Shown here: positions 8,813 through 17,774 of the stretch, piece after piece
Layout of the letters: the number at the start of each line of letters is the position of its first letter
How positions within the stretch are numbered: position 1 is the stretch's first letter
Assembly: GCA_034659015.1 (NCBI GenBank)
Contig: JAYEGL010000012.1
Coordinates: 124,001-188,000 of the forward strand
Direction: 5' to 3'
Origin: Maricaulis sp034659015
GTDB taxonomy: Bacteria > Pseudomonadota > Alphaproteobacteria > Caulobacterales > Maricaulaceae
Length of the DNA stretch: 64,000 nucleotides
Translations under genes and position numbers: made by a program
The notes under the pieces: model-generated
Databases searched by the model: none
Told to the model about the DNA's origin: nothing
Seen by the model: only the letters and a program-made list of their open reading frames with translations

Positions 8813-10617
8813 GCCGCCACCTCGGCACGGGCGGCCGCCCCGGCCGGCGCGTCATGGGTCTCCAACCACAGGGCCAGCACACCGATCTGCCAGAGCTTGG
8901 AGCCGCGCAGCCGGGTGATGTGCGCTTCCGGATCCTCCAGCAGGTGGTCGATATAACTCTCCTGCACGATGCCGCGGTCGCGGAAGCTGCGGCTGCTGAC
9001 GGCATCGCGCACCATGTCCAGGAAGTCGCCCTGCAGGTATTTCAGCGCCGGCACCGGGAAATAACCCTTGGGGCGGTCGATTACCTCGCTTGGCAGGACC
9101 TTGCGGGCCAGATGCTTGAGCACGCCCTTGCCCTCCTGTTCCAGGTGGAGTTCGGCCGGACAGCGTGCCGCCAGTTCGATCACCTCGTGATCCAGGAAGG
9201 GAACGCGCGCCTCCAGCCCCCAGGCCATCGTCATATTGTCGACCCGCTTGACCGGATCGTCCACCAGCATGACGTGCGTGTCCAGCCGCAGCGCCTTGTC
9301 GAGCGGCGTGCCCGCGCCCGGCGCACCGAAATGCTCGCGTACGAATTCGCCGGCATGGTCGCCGCCGATCCAGGACGGCTGCAGCACCTGCGCCATCTCC
9401 TCGTGGCTGCGGTCGAAAAAGGCGTCGCGATAGGTCGAAAAGGCATCGTTGGCGCCGGCCATGGGCGGATACCAGTGATAGCCGGCAAAGGCCTCGTCGG
9501 CGCCCTGGCCGGACTGGACGACCTTCACATGTTTGGAGACCTCCTCGGACAACAGGAAAAAGCCGACACAGTCATGACTGGTCATCGGTTCGGACATGTT
9601 GGCGATGACGTCGGGCAGCGCCTTGAGCGCCCGCGAGGCCGGGATCTCGATCTTGTGATGCTGCGTGCCGAAATGCCGCGCCACGATGTCGGAATACTGG
9701 AACTCGTCGCCGGCCTCGTCGTTCACCGTCTCGAAGCCGATGGAGAAGGTGTTGAGGTCCTTCACGCCCGCCTCGGCCAGCAGAGCCACGATCAGCGAAC
9801 TGTCGAGACCGCCGGAGAGGAGAACACCGATGGGCACGTCGGCCACCATGCGCCGCTTCACCGCGCCGCGCAGGGCGTCGGCGATCCGCTCGCGCCAGAC
9901 CTCCGCATCGAGCCCCCGCTCCTCTTCGCGGGCCTCGTAGGGACACGTCCAGAAGGTGTGTTCCCGCCGGCTGCCGTCGCGCTCGATCTCCATCAGCGTG
10001 GCCGGCGGCAGCTTGCGAACGCCCTTGAACAGAGTACGCGGCGACGGGACCACGGCGTGGAAGCTGAAATACTGGTGCAGCGCGGCCGGATCGATCTCCC
10101 GGTCGACATCGCCGGCCGCCAGCAGGGCCGGCAGGCTCGAGGCGAAGCGCAGCCGGCCGGATGTCTCGGACAGGTAGAGCGGCTTGATGCCCAGCCGGTC
10201 GCGGCCCAGCACGACCTTGCCGCTGTCGCGTTCGGCGAGCGCGAAGGCGAACATGCCGGACAGGCGTTTGGCGACGTCCAGCCCCCAGGCGTGATAGCCT
10301 TTGAGGATGACCTCGCTGTCGCTCGTGGAGAAGAAGCGGTAGCCCTTGGCTTCCAGCTCCGCGCGCAGTTCGCGGTGATTGTAGATACAGCCGTTGAAGG
10401 CGAGCGACAGGCCGAGCTGGGGATCGTGCATGGGCTGGGCGCCGGCATCGGACAGGTCGATAATCTTGAGCCGCCGGTGGGCCAGCCCGACCCCGTCGCG
10501 CAGCAGCATGCCGGACCCGTCGGGACCGCGCCGCCTCATCGCCCGGCTCATGCGCTCGAGTGCTTGAGCATCGGAAGGTGAGTTCTGGAATGACAAGTCG
10601 CCGGCGATCCCGCACAT
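8809..10617 (-). CDS. asnO: N-acetylglutaminylglutamine amidotransferase (asparagine synthetase-like)
   Basis: The 602-residue protein begins MCGIAGDLSF: Cys2 is the Ntn nucleophile of the class II glutaminase domain (residues 1 to about 200). The synthetase half carries the PP-loop SGGLDSS within GVLLSGGLDSSLIVALLA. Asparagine synthetase homologues of this length, followed by the ngg gene and an M42 peptidase, are known to make the terminal amide of N-acetylglutaminylglutamine amide, an osmoprotectant induced by salt. First gene of the operon; AGGGGA precedes the start. The upstream 257-bp region is AT-rich and divergent from a PfpI-like gene, so it probably holds an osmotically controlled promoter (inference). 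Confidence 0.93.
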   Translation of the reverse strand: MCGIAGDLSFQNSPSDAQALERMSRAMRRRGPDGSGMLLRDGVGLAHRRLKIIDLSDAGAQPMHDPQLGLSLAFNGCIYNHRELRAELEAKGYRFFSTSDSEVILKGYHAWGLDVAKRLSGMFAFALAERDSGKVVLGRDRLGIKPLYLSETSGRLRFASSLPALLAAGDVDREIDPAALHQYFSFHAVVPSPRTLFKGVRKLPPATLMEIERDGSRREHTFWTCPYEAREEERGLDAEVWRERIADALRGAVKRRMVADVPIGVLLSGGLDSSLIVALLAEAGVKDLNTFSIGFETVNDEAGDEFQYSDIVARHFGTQHHKIEIPASRALKALPDVIANMSEPMTSHDCVGFFLLSEEVSKHVKVVQSGQGADEAFAGYHWYPPMAGANDAFSTYRDAFFDRSHEEMAQVLQPSWIGGDHAGEFVREHFGAPGAGTPLDKALRLDTHVMLVDDPVKRVDNMTMAWGLEARVPFLDHEVIELAARCPAELHLEQEGKGVLKHLARKVLPSEVIDRPKGYFPVPALKYLQGDFLDMVRDAVSSRSFRDRGIVQESYIDHLLEDPEAHITRLRGSKLWQIGVLALWLETHDAPAGAAARAEVAA

Positions 10618-10874
10618 GCTGATCTATCCCCTGTATTAAATCTGTATTGGGCACTCCACATCCATCGCCTTGGAAAAATAACCAAGTCGGTATGTAATAT
10701 GGCATGCGTATTATAAACTCAACCCAAGCGAAAACGGTTCCAGACGCCCGTCATTCTATTTTATGTGCACCGGCAGACCTTGATTCTCTGGCTAAAAGGA
10801 CTATCCCTTATCCCGAATTGACTTTTGCGTGACCTTCACGCCCCAGTTTCTGTAAACGGAGTAAGATAAACTAT

Positions 10875-11384
10875 ATGAGACACACCCATCGCCCGCGCAG
10901 GGTCGCCGCTTTCGTTGCCGAGTCCGTCAATGTCCGCCAGCTGCAAACCGCTTCCGAGGCCCTGCAGCGCCACAATCGCCGCGCCGTTCTCGTTTCCGAC
11001 CAGCACGCCCTGCTGCGCGGATACAATGGCAGCGCCGAGATCAATTTCGCGGTCGCCGAGACAACCGACGAGACCGAGCCGAACGCCTATGATGCGCTGG
11101 TTCTGATGGAAGGTGCCGACAAGCTGTCGAGCAGCGCCACCAAGCTGGCCAAGCGCTTCAGCGATGCCGGCAAGCCGGTGATCGCACTGACCGGCAGTGC
11201 ACCGCTTCTGTCCGAGATTTCCGGCCAGGACACTTCGCCGGGCGCGAATACCGCCTCGGCCATGCTCGAGGGTGAGCTCTACGAAGTGACTGACGACGAC
11301 GCCGACTGGAAGCTCCTCGACGCGATCGCCGAAAAGCTGACGGCGCATCAGGAGGCCCAGCAGCCTGAACGCGCCGGCGCCTGA
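10875..11384 (+). CDS. DJ-1/PfpI-like domain protein lacking the catalytic cysteine
   Basis: The 169-residue product has the beta-alpha pattern of the DJ-1/PfpI fold: VAAFVAESVN, RRAVLVSDQ, AYDALVLMEGAD and DAGKPVIALTG in order. In active PfpI/DJ-1 proteins the last block reads AICHGP with a nucleophilic Cys; here it is ALTGSAP, and the protein contains no Cys. The closest remembered architecture is the non-catalytic C-terminal domain of large catalases (KatE). A structural, sensing or chaperone-like role is more likely than hydrolysis. It is divergent from the NAGGN osmolyte operon, so a stress-related role is possible. A strong terminator follows. Confidence 0.6.
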   Translation: MRHTHRPRRVAAFVAESVNVRQLQTASEALQRHNRRAVLVSDQHALLRGYNGSAEINFAVAETTDETEPNAYDALVLMEGADKLSSSATKLAKRFSDAGKPVIALTGSAPLLSEISGQDTSPGANTASAMLEGELYEVTDDDADWKLLDAIAEKLTAHQEAQQPERAGA

Positions 11385-11407
11385 CACCGGGCATCGCCGT
11401 AAAGAAA

Positions 11408-11444
11408 AAGGGGCGCCGCGAGTGATCGCGGCGCCCCTTCTTTT
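11408..11444. terminator. Bidirectional rho-independent terminator
   Basis: A perfect 14-bp stem (core GGGGCGCCGCGA with its complement) around a GTGA loop is followed on the plus strand by TTCTTTT. On the minus strand it is followed by CTTTTTCTTT. It lies between the convergent PfpI-like gene and the porin gene and can serve both. Confidence 0.9.
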
Positions 11445-11464
11445 GTGTCGAACCGGAACCGGCC

Positions 11465-12688
11465 TCAGCGCTTGTAGCTGAGAATGATCCAGTTGTTGGA
11501 CCGGTCGGCCGGGGCGGGCGCCACGTCCGGACCGTCATAGTCGGCCACCTGCCAGGACAGGGAGATGTTCTGCGGGAAGTCCAGCGTGACGAAGGCATCG
11601 AGCTCGTCGCCCAGATCCGCACCGGTACGCTCGGCCTCGAAGTCGTGATGACGGACGCCCGTGGAGAAGCCCCGGACCAGCCCGGTATCCCAGTCGCGGC
11701 CGTAGGACAGCATCACGTTGAAGTCCTCGACACCGTCCACCGTGCCCTGGCGGCCACCGCCGGAAAAGGCGTCGGCCCAGCCGAGCACGCCATGGTTCTT
11801 GCCAAGCGGGTTGGAGAAGCCGGTCGAGCCATTGCCCTCGATCACATCATAGCCCAGGGCCAGCTCCGCACCGCTGTGCGAGACCGCCAGATCGCTGGCG
11901 AAATAGCCCAGGTCGAAGTCGGTCGTCGCAGACCCGTAGTCGGACTGGTGCGCATACATCACCGCGTATTCGACACCGAAATCGCCATACCTGCGCTCAC
12001 CGGACAGCCGGCCGCCCCAGGTCGTGTTGGACCGCTCCTGCGCGCTCGCGCTGGTGATGTCGATGAAATAGACGAAGCCGGCGACGTTGAGACTGTCCGT
12101 CAGATCGTAGTCGGCGTGAAAGAGGTGACTGTCGCTGTCCCAGTAGACATTCTCGCCCGGCCCCTTGTTGATCCGGTCGTGATAGACATAGCTGGCGCCG
12201 AAGGCACCGTTCGACCAGTCGATCTGGATCGCGTCATGCGAGTTCTTGTCCTGGCGATGCCCGGCGGAGGCCACGAAGCGGCCGTCGTCGAACTGCAGAT
12301 ACTGGCGGCCCAGCGAGACCGAGACGTTCTCGGCCGGCGAGAAGCCGATCTGCAGGCGATTCAGCTCGGTAAAGCCGCCATCCTTGATGGAGGTATACTG
12401 GCTCAGCCCGTTGAGGCCGGAATTATAGTCGTCATCGCCGTCCAGCGCGCTGACATTCTCGACTTCGGCCAGAAACGTCACGCCGTTCCATTCCGGCGAG
12501 CGCCAGCCCAGGCGGGTGCGCTGGGTCAGGGCGTCCGAGCCCAGCTTGCCGTCCTGGTCGGCATTCTCGTAGCGCATCCGGAAGTCCACGAGGATATCGC
12601 CGGGAATGCTGTCTTCGGCCACAGCGAGGGGGGCCGCGGCGGCGCTGGCGAGCAGCGCGGCCGCGATTTTTGCGGTCAGGGTTTTCAT
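11465..12688 (-). CDS. Outer membrane porin-like beta-barrel protein
   Basis: The 407-residue product starts at an ATG preceded by AGGAGA. It has a signal peptide (residues 1-24, ending APLAVA). The mature part alternates short amphipathic strands with aromatic ends and acidic turns, for example RLGWRSPEWNGVTFLAEVEN and FSLGRQYLQF-like segments, and ends in an outer-membrane-type aromatic/basic stretch (NNWIILSYKR). The overall look is that of the alginate-export/porin-like superfamily of about 400-residue barrels. Substrate unknown. It starts 22 bases after the chemoreceptor stop, so the two may be cotranscribed. Confidence 0.75.
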   Translation of the reverse strand: MKTLTAKIAAALLASAAAAPLAVAEDSIPGDILVDFRMRYENADQDGKLGSDALTQRTRLGWRSPEWNGVTFLAEVENVSALDGDDDYNSGLNGLSQYTSIKDGGFTELNRLQIGFSPAENVSVSLGRQYLQFDDGRFVASAGHRQDKNSHDAIQIDWSNGAFGASYVYHDRINKGPGENVYWDSDSHLFHADYDLTDSLNVAGFVYFIDITSASAQERSNTTWGGRLSGERRYGDFGVEYAVMYAHQSDYGSATTDFDLGYFASDLAVSHSGAELALGYDVIEGNGSTGFSNPLGKNHGVLGWADAFSGGGRQGTVDGVEDFNVMLSYGRDWDTGLVRGFSTGVRHHDFEAERTGADLGDELDAFVTLDFPQNISLSWQVADYDGPDVAPAPADRSNNWIILSYKR

Positions 12689-12710
12689 CGGGGTGTCTCC
12701 TGGTTCGGCC

Positions 12711-14384
12711 CTAGGCGGCGCGCAGGCTGTTGAGGAAGGTCTCGAACTCGGTCTTCCAGGCCGATTGCTGGCTGGACATTTCCGAAGACGCGCTGAGCAC
12801 GGATTTGGAGACGTCGTCGGTCTGACGGGTGAATTCGGCCACCTGTTCGACATTCTCGGCGGCGTGGGTCGTGCCGTCCTGGGCCTTCTGGGCCGACTGG
12901 GCGATCTCCGACGTGGCCACACGCTGCTGCTCGATCGCCGAGGCCGATGCCACCGCCAGCTCGCCGAGCTGGGAGACGGCGTCGAGCGCCTTGGAGGCGG
13001 ATTCCGAACAGGCCTCGGTGGACGACTGGATCTTGGAAATCCGGTCGGCGATCTGCTGCGTGGCCGTCGTCGTCTGCTCGGCCAGGGCCTTCACTTCCGA
13101 GGCCACGACGGCGAAGCCCTTGCCGGCCTCGCCGGCCCGGGCCGCCTCGATCGTCGCGTTCAGCGCCAGCAGGTTGGTCTGGCTGGCGATCGTGTCGATC
13201 AGGTCGACGATGGCGCCGATGGCCTGGGCCGACTCGGCCAGCTCCTGGATGCCCTGCGCACTGGCACTGGTCTCGTCGCCGGCGACCTGGGACAGCTCGC
13301 TTGTCTTGGCGACCTGGGCGGCCACTTCGGCGATGGAGGCGGCAAGCTCTTCCGACGCCGCGGCCACAGCCTGGACGCTGGACGCGGCATTGCTGGCCGC
13401 ATCGCGGGCCGAACCGGACACATTGGCCGCCTCGCCGGAGGTCGACTGCATCTGCGTGGCCGAGGCGGACAGCTGTTCGGACGCCGCCATGACGCTGGCG
13501 AGCAGTTCCGTGGAGGCCTGCTCGAAGCGCGCCACGGACTCTTCGGTGCGGGCGGCGCGTTCCGCCTTCGCCTGGGCCTCTTCGGCCTCGCGCTTGCTCA
13601 GCTCGTCGGCGGCCGTCAGGGCATCCTGGAGCGTCACCAGAGCCCGGGCGAGATCGCCGAACTCGTCGCCGCGCTCGCTGCCCGGCACATCGATGCCGCG
13701 TTCGCCGCGAGCGAGACCGCCCACAACGCCCTGGACCTTGGAGACCGCGTTGCGGATCGTGCCGCCGATCAGCTGGGTCAGGCCGTAGAGACCGCCCGCC
13801 GTCATCAGCACGGCAATCACGGCCACCCAGAAGGAGAGCTGGGCCATGCGGTCGCGGCGCGCCCAGGCATTCTCCAGATCGACCCAGGCACCGTCACGCA
13901 CGGTCTCGATCGCGGTGTCCATCTCGTCGTCGAACACGGCAAGCCGGTCGATGAAGTCGTTCATGCCGGCATTGTCGAGGTTCTGGATCCGCGACATGCG
14001 GTCGGTCATGAGCTCATGGAGCTCGACATAATCGGTCCGGATCCCGGCCAGCACGTCCGCGTAGCGGTCGTCCGTCACCGTCGTCTCGGCCTCGGAGAGG
14101 GAGACCTCGAAATCGGTGAGATTGCCGCGCGCCGCATCGACCCGGTCCGGTGTCGGCAGCGCCGTCATCAGATAGGTATCGCGAAGCAGGGAGGTGAGGT
14201 CCTTCTCCACATTATTGGCGGCGATGAGCGTCATCGTCGCCTGCTCGGCCTCGGCCTCGGCATCGACCGCGACCTGCCGGACCACACCGTTCGCGGCGAC
14301 ATAGATGAGCATAAGGCCAACCGACGCCACCGCGAGCAGGAAGAGCCGGGCCTTGAGCGAAAGGCGGTTCAAACTTGAGATCAT
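12711..14384 (-). CDS. Methyl-accepting chemotaxis protein
   Basis: The 557-residue protein has transmembrane helix 1 at about residues 14-35, a periplasmic four-helix-type sensor domain to about residue 180, and helix 2 at about 182-203. A HAMP linker and a long cytoplasmic coiled coil follow, with the signalling tip around residues 395-425 containing IDTIASQTNLLALNATIEAA and GEAGKGFAVVA. It relays ligand or redox signals to CheA/CheW. No C-terminal NWETF-like methylase-docking pentapeptide is visible. The start at MISSLNR is preferred; AGGGG lies about 10 bases upstream. Confidence 0.93.
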   Translation of the reverse strand: MISSLNRLSLKARLFLLAVASVGLMLIYVAANGVVRQVAVDAEAEAEQATMTLIAANNVEKDLTSLLRDTYLMTALPTPDRVDAARGNLTDFEVSLSEAETTVTDDRYADVLAGIRTDYVELHELMTDRMSRIQNLDNAGMNDFIDRLAVFDDEMDTAIETVRDGAWVDLENAWARRDRMAQLSFWVAVIAVLMTAGGLYGLTQLIGGTIRNAVSKVQGVVGGLARGERGIDVPGSERGDEFGDLARALVTLQDALTAADELSKREAEEAQAKAERAARTEESVARFEQASTELLASVMAASEQLSASATQMQSTSGEAANVSGSARDAASNAASSVQAVAAASEELAASIAEVAAQVAKTSELSQVAGDETSASAQGIQELAESAQAIGAIVDLIDTIASQTNLLALNATIEAARAGEAGKGFAVVASEVKALAEQTTTATQQIADRISKIQSSTEACSESASKALDAVSQLGELAVASASAIEQQRVATSEIAQSAQKAQDGTTHAAENVEQVAEFTRQTDDVSKSVLSASSEMSSQQSAWKTEFETFLNSLRAA

Positions 14385-15001
14385 GGTTTCGGCACCCCTG
14401 TGCTGTCCTATCCGTCGGCGCCGGCAGACGCGCACCGGGCTCCCGGAACGCACAGCCGCCGTCTTGTTCAACGGGGTGCATCCGGGACGGTTAAACCTTC
14501 CTTTCGCTTCGCTTTGGGGTAACTAATTGTTATTGCATATTTTATGATATCAGCCCGGCGCCGGGGGCCGATTGACCTGTCCCGGCAGACCTGCAGCCTC
14601 CGTGATACCGGGCGCGGGTCCGCACGTATTCCATGCAGCGATCTGACGGAAATGGCCGCGTCCGGGGGCCCAGACAAAAAGAATGCGGCAGTGTCGTGAG
14701 CACTGCCGCATCAATCCGGGGGCTCAGGGCCGCCCATCCTTCGTTGGCGCTTACTCGGAGGGATACAGACCTTATAAACACAGCAACGAATATGGCTGGC
14801 CGGAAGAACGAACGCATCGCCGCCGCCCCCGGCCGTCACGGTCACCAGACCAGACCCGGCCGGCGTCTTCCAATGCTTTGAGACAGGCCGCGGGACAGCG
14901 CGACAAGTGCAGGTGCTTGCGATGAACAGCGGGGTGAGCGCGACGAAGGGGAAGACCCTCCGCCAGCCCTCCGCGGCCCGTGAAGGCGGCCGCCCCCCGT
15001 G
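14385..15001. other. 617-bp gap without a convincing gene
   Basis: Left of about 14560 the DNA is AT-rich (for example CTAATTGTTATTGCATATTT) and probably contains the chemoreceptor promoter on the minus strand. The rest is GC-rich and holds a minus-strand terminator-like hairpin. Short open frames here have neither ribosome sites nor recognisable sequence. Confidence 0.6.
14674..14711 (-). terminator. Rho-independent terminator, minus strand
   Basis: An 11-bp perfect stem (ATGCGGCAGTG and its complement, 7-base loop) is followed on the minus strand by TCTTTTTGTC. The nearest upstream minus-strand gene (isochorismatase-like) ends 290 bases away, so either that transcript has a long 3' end or a short RNA or small gene ends here. 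Confidence 0.75.
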
Positions 15002-15646
15002 CTAGACAGGCTCGACCGGCGACCGGACTCCGGCGCTGTCGCGCACCTGGGCAACCAGTCCGGCCCAATCCATGTCCAGCGCGGCATAGACCTCGCCGGC
15101 CTGCGGCGATGCGTTGTCACCCAGGATCTCCACCATGAGGCTCGCGCCGTCAGCGACGACCACGCCGCTCTGGGCGAGACGCAGCAGACCGGTTTCCCGC
15201 TTGGTGGTATTGAACGTCCCGCTGGCGTCGACCGCGACATAGGCCTCGAAGCCCTCGCGGACCGCGCGCATGGCAGGCAGGGCCGCGCAGACTTCCAGCG
15301 AGACGCCGGCGAAGACAAGCTTGCTCCGGCCGGTCGCACGGATCGCGGTCTCTACACGTGGATCGTCCCAGGCATTGACCGTCGTCCGGTCGATGAACGC
15401 CTGCCCGGACAGCGCGTCTGCGAGTTCCGGGAATGCCGGCCCCCACAGGGTTTCCGCGGATGTTGTCGTTGCGACGATGGGAAGCCCGAGCGCCCGGGCC
15501 GACCGGGCCAGACCGACGACATTGTGCTTGAGTTCCGCGACCGGGTAGTCGCGGATTCCGGTCATCAGCCCGACCTGGTGGTCGACCAGAACGAGGGCCG
15601 CATTTCCGGCCGTGAGGGGTTCGGGATTGTGGTGCGTATTGTACAT
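15002..15646 (-). CDS. Isochorismatase-family hydrolase (YcaC-like)
   Basis: The 214-residue protein has the cysteine-hydrolase fold markers: an N-terminal Asp in ALVLVDHQVG, a conserved TTTSAETLWGP segment and the nucleophile Cys in FAGVSLEVCAALPA. Sequence and length resemble YcaC and related hydrolases of unknown substrate rather than true isochorismatase. It lies 51 bases downstream of the pirin gene on the same strand. The pair is next to a divergent LysR regulator, a grouping seen repeatedly in proteobacteria and probably a stress- or xenobiotic-responsive unit. Confidence 0.85.
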   Translation of the reverse strand: MYNTHHNPEPLTAGNAALVLVDHQVGLMTGIRDYPVAELKHNVVGLARSARALGLPIVATTTSAETLWGPAFPELADALSGQAFIDRTTVNAWDDPRVETAIRATGRSKLVFAGVSLEVCAALPAMRAVREGFEAYVAVDASGTFNTTKRETGLLRLAQSGVVVADGASLMVEILGDNASPQAGEVYAALDMDWAGLVAQVRDSAGVRSPVEPV

Positions 15647-15697
15647 GGCTGGTTCCTTTGCATTGACGTTTTGAGTGTTGGACCGGTTCGCGGGATC

Positions 15698-16573
15698 TCA
15701 GTCGATCGAACCGAGCTGCCCTGCGGCAAAGGCGGCTCTGACGCGCTCGATCTCCTCCACGGTGCTCATGACGAACGGACCGCGCTGGACGAAGCGCTCT
15801 GCGACCGGATCGCCCTCGAAAAGAACGAGCTGCGCACCGTCCTCGCTCTGCAGCGACACCGGCGCGCCCGCCGGACCCGGCCGCAGGGCCACGGCATGTC
15901 CCTGCCGGACAGGTTCGGATACCTCGCCGGACCGGAGCGTGGCGTTACCGTCGATCGCGAGAACCCAGATGCTCTTGCGATCGGGAAGGCGGTGCGTGTA
16001 GCCCCCGCCCGGCGCCAGCCGGATATCGAGGATGCCGAGCGGCAGGCCGGGGGCCTGTGCCCCGGCAATACCGTTGCTCTCGCCGAGAACCACGCGAACG
16101 CGATGCCCCTCGCCTTCGATGACCGGAATATCGCCCGCCGGCACATGCAGCGATTCCGGGGCATCCTGCTTCATGTGTGCGGGCAGGTTTACGAAGACCT
16201 GGAGTGCGTGTGTCCGCGCTCCGGGACGCGGGGCCTCGTCGTGAACGGCGCCGCGTCCGGCCTTCAGCCAGTACAGGTCCCCCGGCAGGAGATCGATGTC
16301 ATGGCCCAGGGAATCCCGGTTGTTGAAGACCCCGACACTGTCTTCGAACAGGACGGAGACGGCCGACATTCCCGCATGCGGGTGCGCGCCGAATGTGGGC
16401 TCGGTCATGGTGAAATGATCGACCATCACCAAGGGATCCATCAGGCCGTCGAACGCGCCGTGCCGAAAGCTGAGTGCCCGGAAACCGTCGCCGATGACCA
16501 GGGCTTCGCCCTCGACCGGCCCTGAAACGCCGGCGCCGTCACCCGTGGCGGAGATTGCAGTCTGCATAGTCAT
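15698..16573 (-). CDS. Pirin family protein
   Basis: The 291-residue product has the bicupin pirin signature. The N-terminal cupin includes DPLVMVDHFTM and FGAHPHAGMSAVSVLFE, whose His residues bind metal. Then come GDLYWLKAGRGAVHDE and a C-terminal cupin ending in LFEGDPVAERFVQRGPFVMS. Some pirins show quercetinase activity or act as iron-dependent cofactors; which applies is unknown. The ATG for MTMQTAI has GGAGG 7 bases upstream. Divergent from a LysR regulator and followed by the YcaC-like gene. Confidence 0.92.
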   Translation of the reverse strand: MTMQTAISATGDGAGVSGPVEGEALVIGDGFRALSFRHGAFDGLMDPLVMVDHFTMTEPTFGAHPHAGMSAVSVLFEDSVGVFNNRDSLGHDIDLLPGDLYWLKAGRGAVHDEAPRPGARTHALQVFVNLPAHMKQDAPESLHVPAGDIPVIEGEGHRVRVVLGESNGIAGAQAPGLPLGILDIRLAPGGGYTHRLPDRKSIWVLAIDGNATLRSGEVSEPVRQGHAVALRPGPAGAPVSLQSEDGAQLVLFEGDPVAERFVQRGPFVMSTVEEIERVRAAFAAGQLGSID

Positions 16574-16640
16574 GTCATGCCTCCATTTGATGGAAACAGA
16601 GGTAATTATGGAACGGCAGGCGAAAAAAGTGGCAAAAATG

Positions 16641-16674
16641 GAAAGCATTGTTCTATTATTGGAACGATGCTTTC
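16641..16674. promoter_or_regulatory. Long palindrome in pirin/LysR divergent region (candidate LysR operator)
   Basis: GAAAGCATTGTTC (16641-16653) and GAACGATGCTTTC (16662-16674) are inverted repeats with one mismatch across an 8-base AT-rich spacer. The palindrome ends one base before the GGAGA ribosome site of the regulator. A T-N11-A style LysR box can be drawn inside. It most likely mediates autorepression and activation of the pirin-hydrolase pair. Confidence 0.6.
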
Positions 16675-16686
16675 GGAGATGCGGCC

Positions 16687-17598
16687 GTGGACCTGAACGA
16701 CTACTTCTACTTCGTCCACGTGATGGAAAAACGCGGTTTCGCCCCGGCGGCGCGTGCGCTGGGCGTACCGAAATCGCGCCTGAGCCGCCATATCCGGCAA
16801 CTGGAGGACCGCATCGGCGCCCGGCTGATACAGCGCACCTCCCGGCAATTCATTGTCACGGACGCCGGCGAGGCCTTTTACAGGCATGCCCGGGCCGCCC
16901 TGGACGAAGTCGATGCGGCCGAAGCCGCGGTCAGGCGCACAGTCAACAGGTTGTCTGGCCAGGTGAGGCTGTCCTGCTCGGTCGGCATTGCCCAGTTCGC
17001 CTTGCGCGAGACGATCTCGCGCTTCCTGTCGGAAAACCCGGGAGTCGACGTGATCCAGCACGTCTCCAACCAGCCCGTCGATCTCGTCGAGGCGGGGATC
17101 GACCTCGCCGTGCGCGGCCATGCCGGGCCGCTGCCCGATTCAAGCCTTATCCAGAGCCGGCTGGCACCGGTCGTGTGGCACCTGTTTGCCGCACCGTCCT
17201 ACCTGGATAGTGCCGGAGCGCCGTCCACGCCTGACGACCTCGGACATCACGCCGGGCTGAAGCTCGGCTGGCGGCCGGATTCGGGGCAATGGACGCTCGA
17301 CGGCCCGGACGGCATGTCGGCCGCCATACCGTTCCGTCCCCGGCTGTGCAGCGATGACATGGTCACCCTCAAACAGGCCGCGGCCGACGGGCTGGGGATC
17401 GTCGCCCTTCCCGCCTATGTCTGCCGCGAGGATGTCGAACTGGGACGGCTCGTCAGGCTCCTGTCCGACTGGAGCGCCGGCAACGCGCAGCTCAGCCTGC
17501 TGATGCCGACCCGGCGCGGCATGCCCGTCGCCGTACAGGCACTGGCGGACTTCCTCCGGCTGGAGGTCCCGAAAGCCGTCGCGCACGACACGCGCTAG
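16687..17598 (+). CDS. LysR family transcriptional regulator
   Basis: The 303-residue protein has an N-terminal winged helix-turn-helix (residues 4-62, including FAPAARALGVPKSRLSRHIR) and a C-terminal periplasmic-binding-like effector domain. It belongs to the common LysR group that starts with DLNDYFYFVHV. The start is a GTG preceded by GGAG at 8-base spacing; the upstream ATG frame would run through the palindromic operator. It is divergent from pirin and the YcaC-like hydrolase, its probable targets. Confidence 0.92.
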   Translation: MDLNDYFYFVHVMEKRGFAPAARALGVPKSRLSRHIRQLEDRIGARLIQRTSRQFIVTDAGEAFYRHARAALDEVDAAEAAVRRTVNRLSGQVRLSCSVGIAQFALRETISRFLSENPGVDVIQHVSNQPVDLVEAGIDLAVRGHAGPLPDSSLIQSRLAPVVWHLFAAPSYLDSAGAPSTPDDLGHHAGLKLGWRPDSGQWTLDGPDGMSAAIPFRPRLCSDDMVTLKQAAADGLGIVALPAYVCREDVELGRLVRLLSDWSAGNAQLSLLMPTRRGMPVAVQALADFLRLEVPKAVAHDTR

Positions 17599-17613
17599 CT
17601 GAACGCCAGAAGA

Positions 17614-17700
17614 GCCGTCCGAGCGGAGCGAGTTGCCGTGAGATCAAGGGAATAGCGCACCCGGCGGGATCAGGTTCAAACCCCGCAGCCCTGAGCGCGT
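17614..17700 (-). repeat. Degenerate copy of tRNA-Arg 3' end and flank
   Basis: Read on the minus strand, this stretch contains GGGTTTGAACC, CCGGGTGCGCTA, TTCCCTTG and GCTCCGCTCG in order. The intact tRNA-Arg gene 75 bases away contains GGGTTCGAATCC, CCGGTGCGCCA, TTCCCTTG and GCTCCGCTCG in the same order. It looks like a decayed duplication of the tRNA 3' half plus its downstream flank, as left by att-site duplication. The match is imperfect, so confidence is limited. Confidence 0.35.
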
Positions 17701-17774
17701 TCCATGTGAGCATCGACCCTAACACCGAAAGCGGCGACGAACGCGGGTCGAGCGGAGCGGGAACAAGGGAAAAA

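Noticed and set aside
12606..14378. 590-codon plus-strand frame opposite the chemoreceptor
   Set aside because: It is the complement of a conserved MCP gene, with low-complexity Gly/Arg/His sequence typical of antisense frames in GC-rich DNA.
14542..14817. Minus-strand 91-codon frame in the gap beside the chemoreceptor
   Set aside because: It crosses the terminator hairpin, has no ribosome site and no recognisable sequence.
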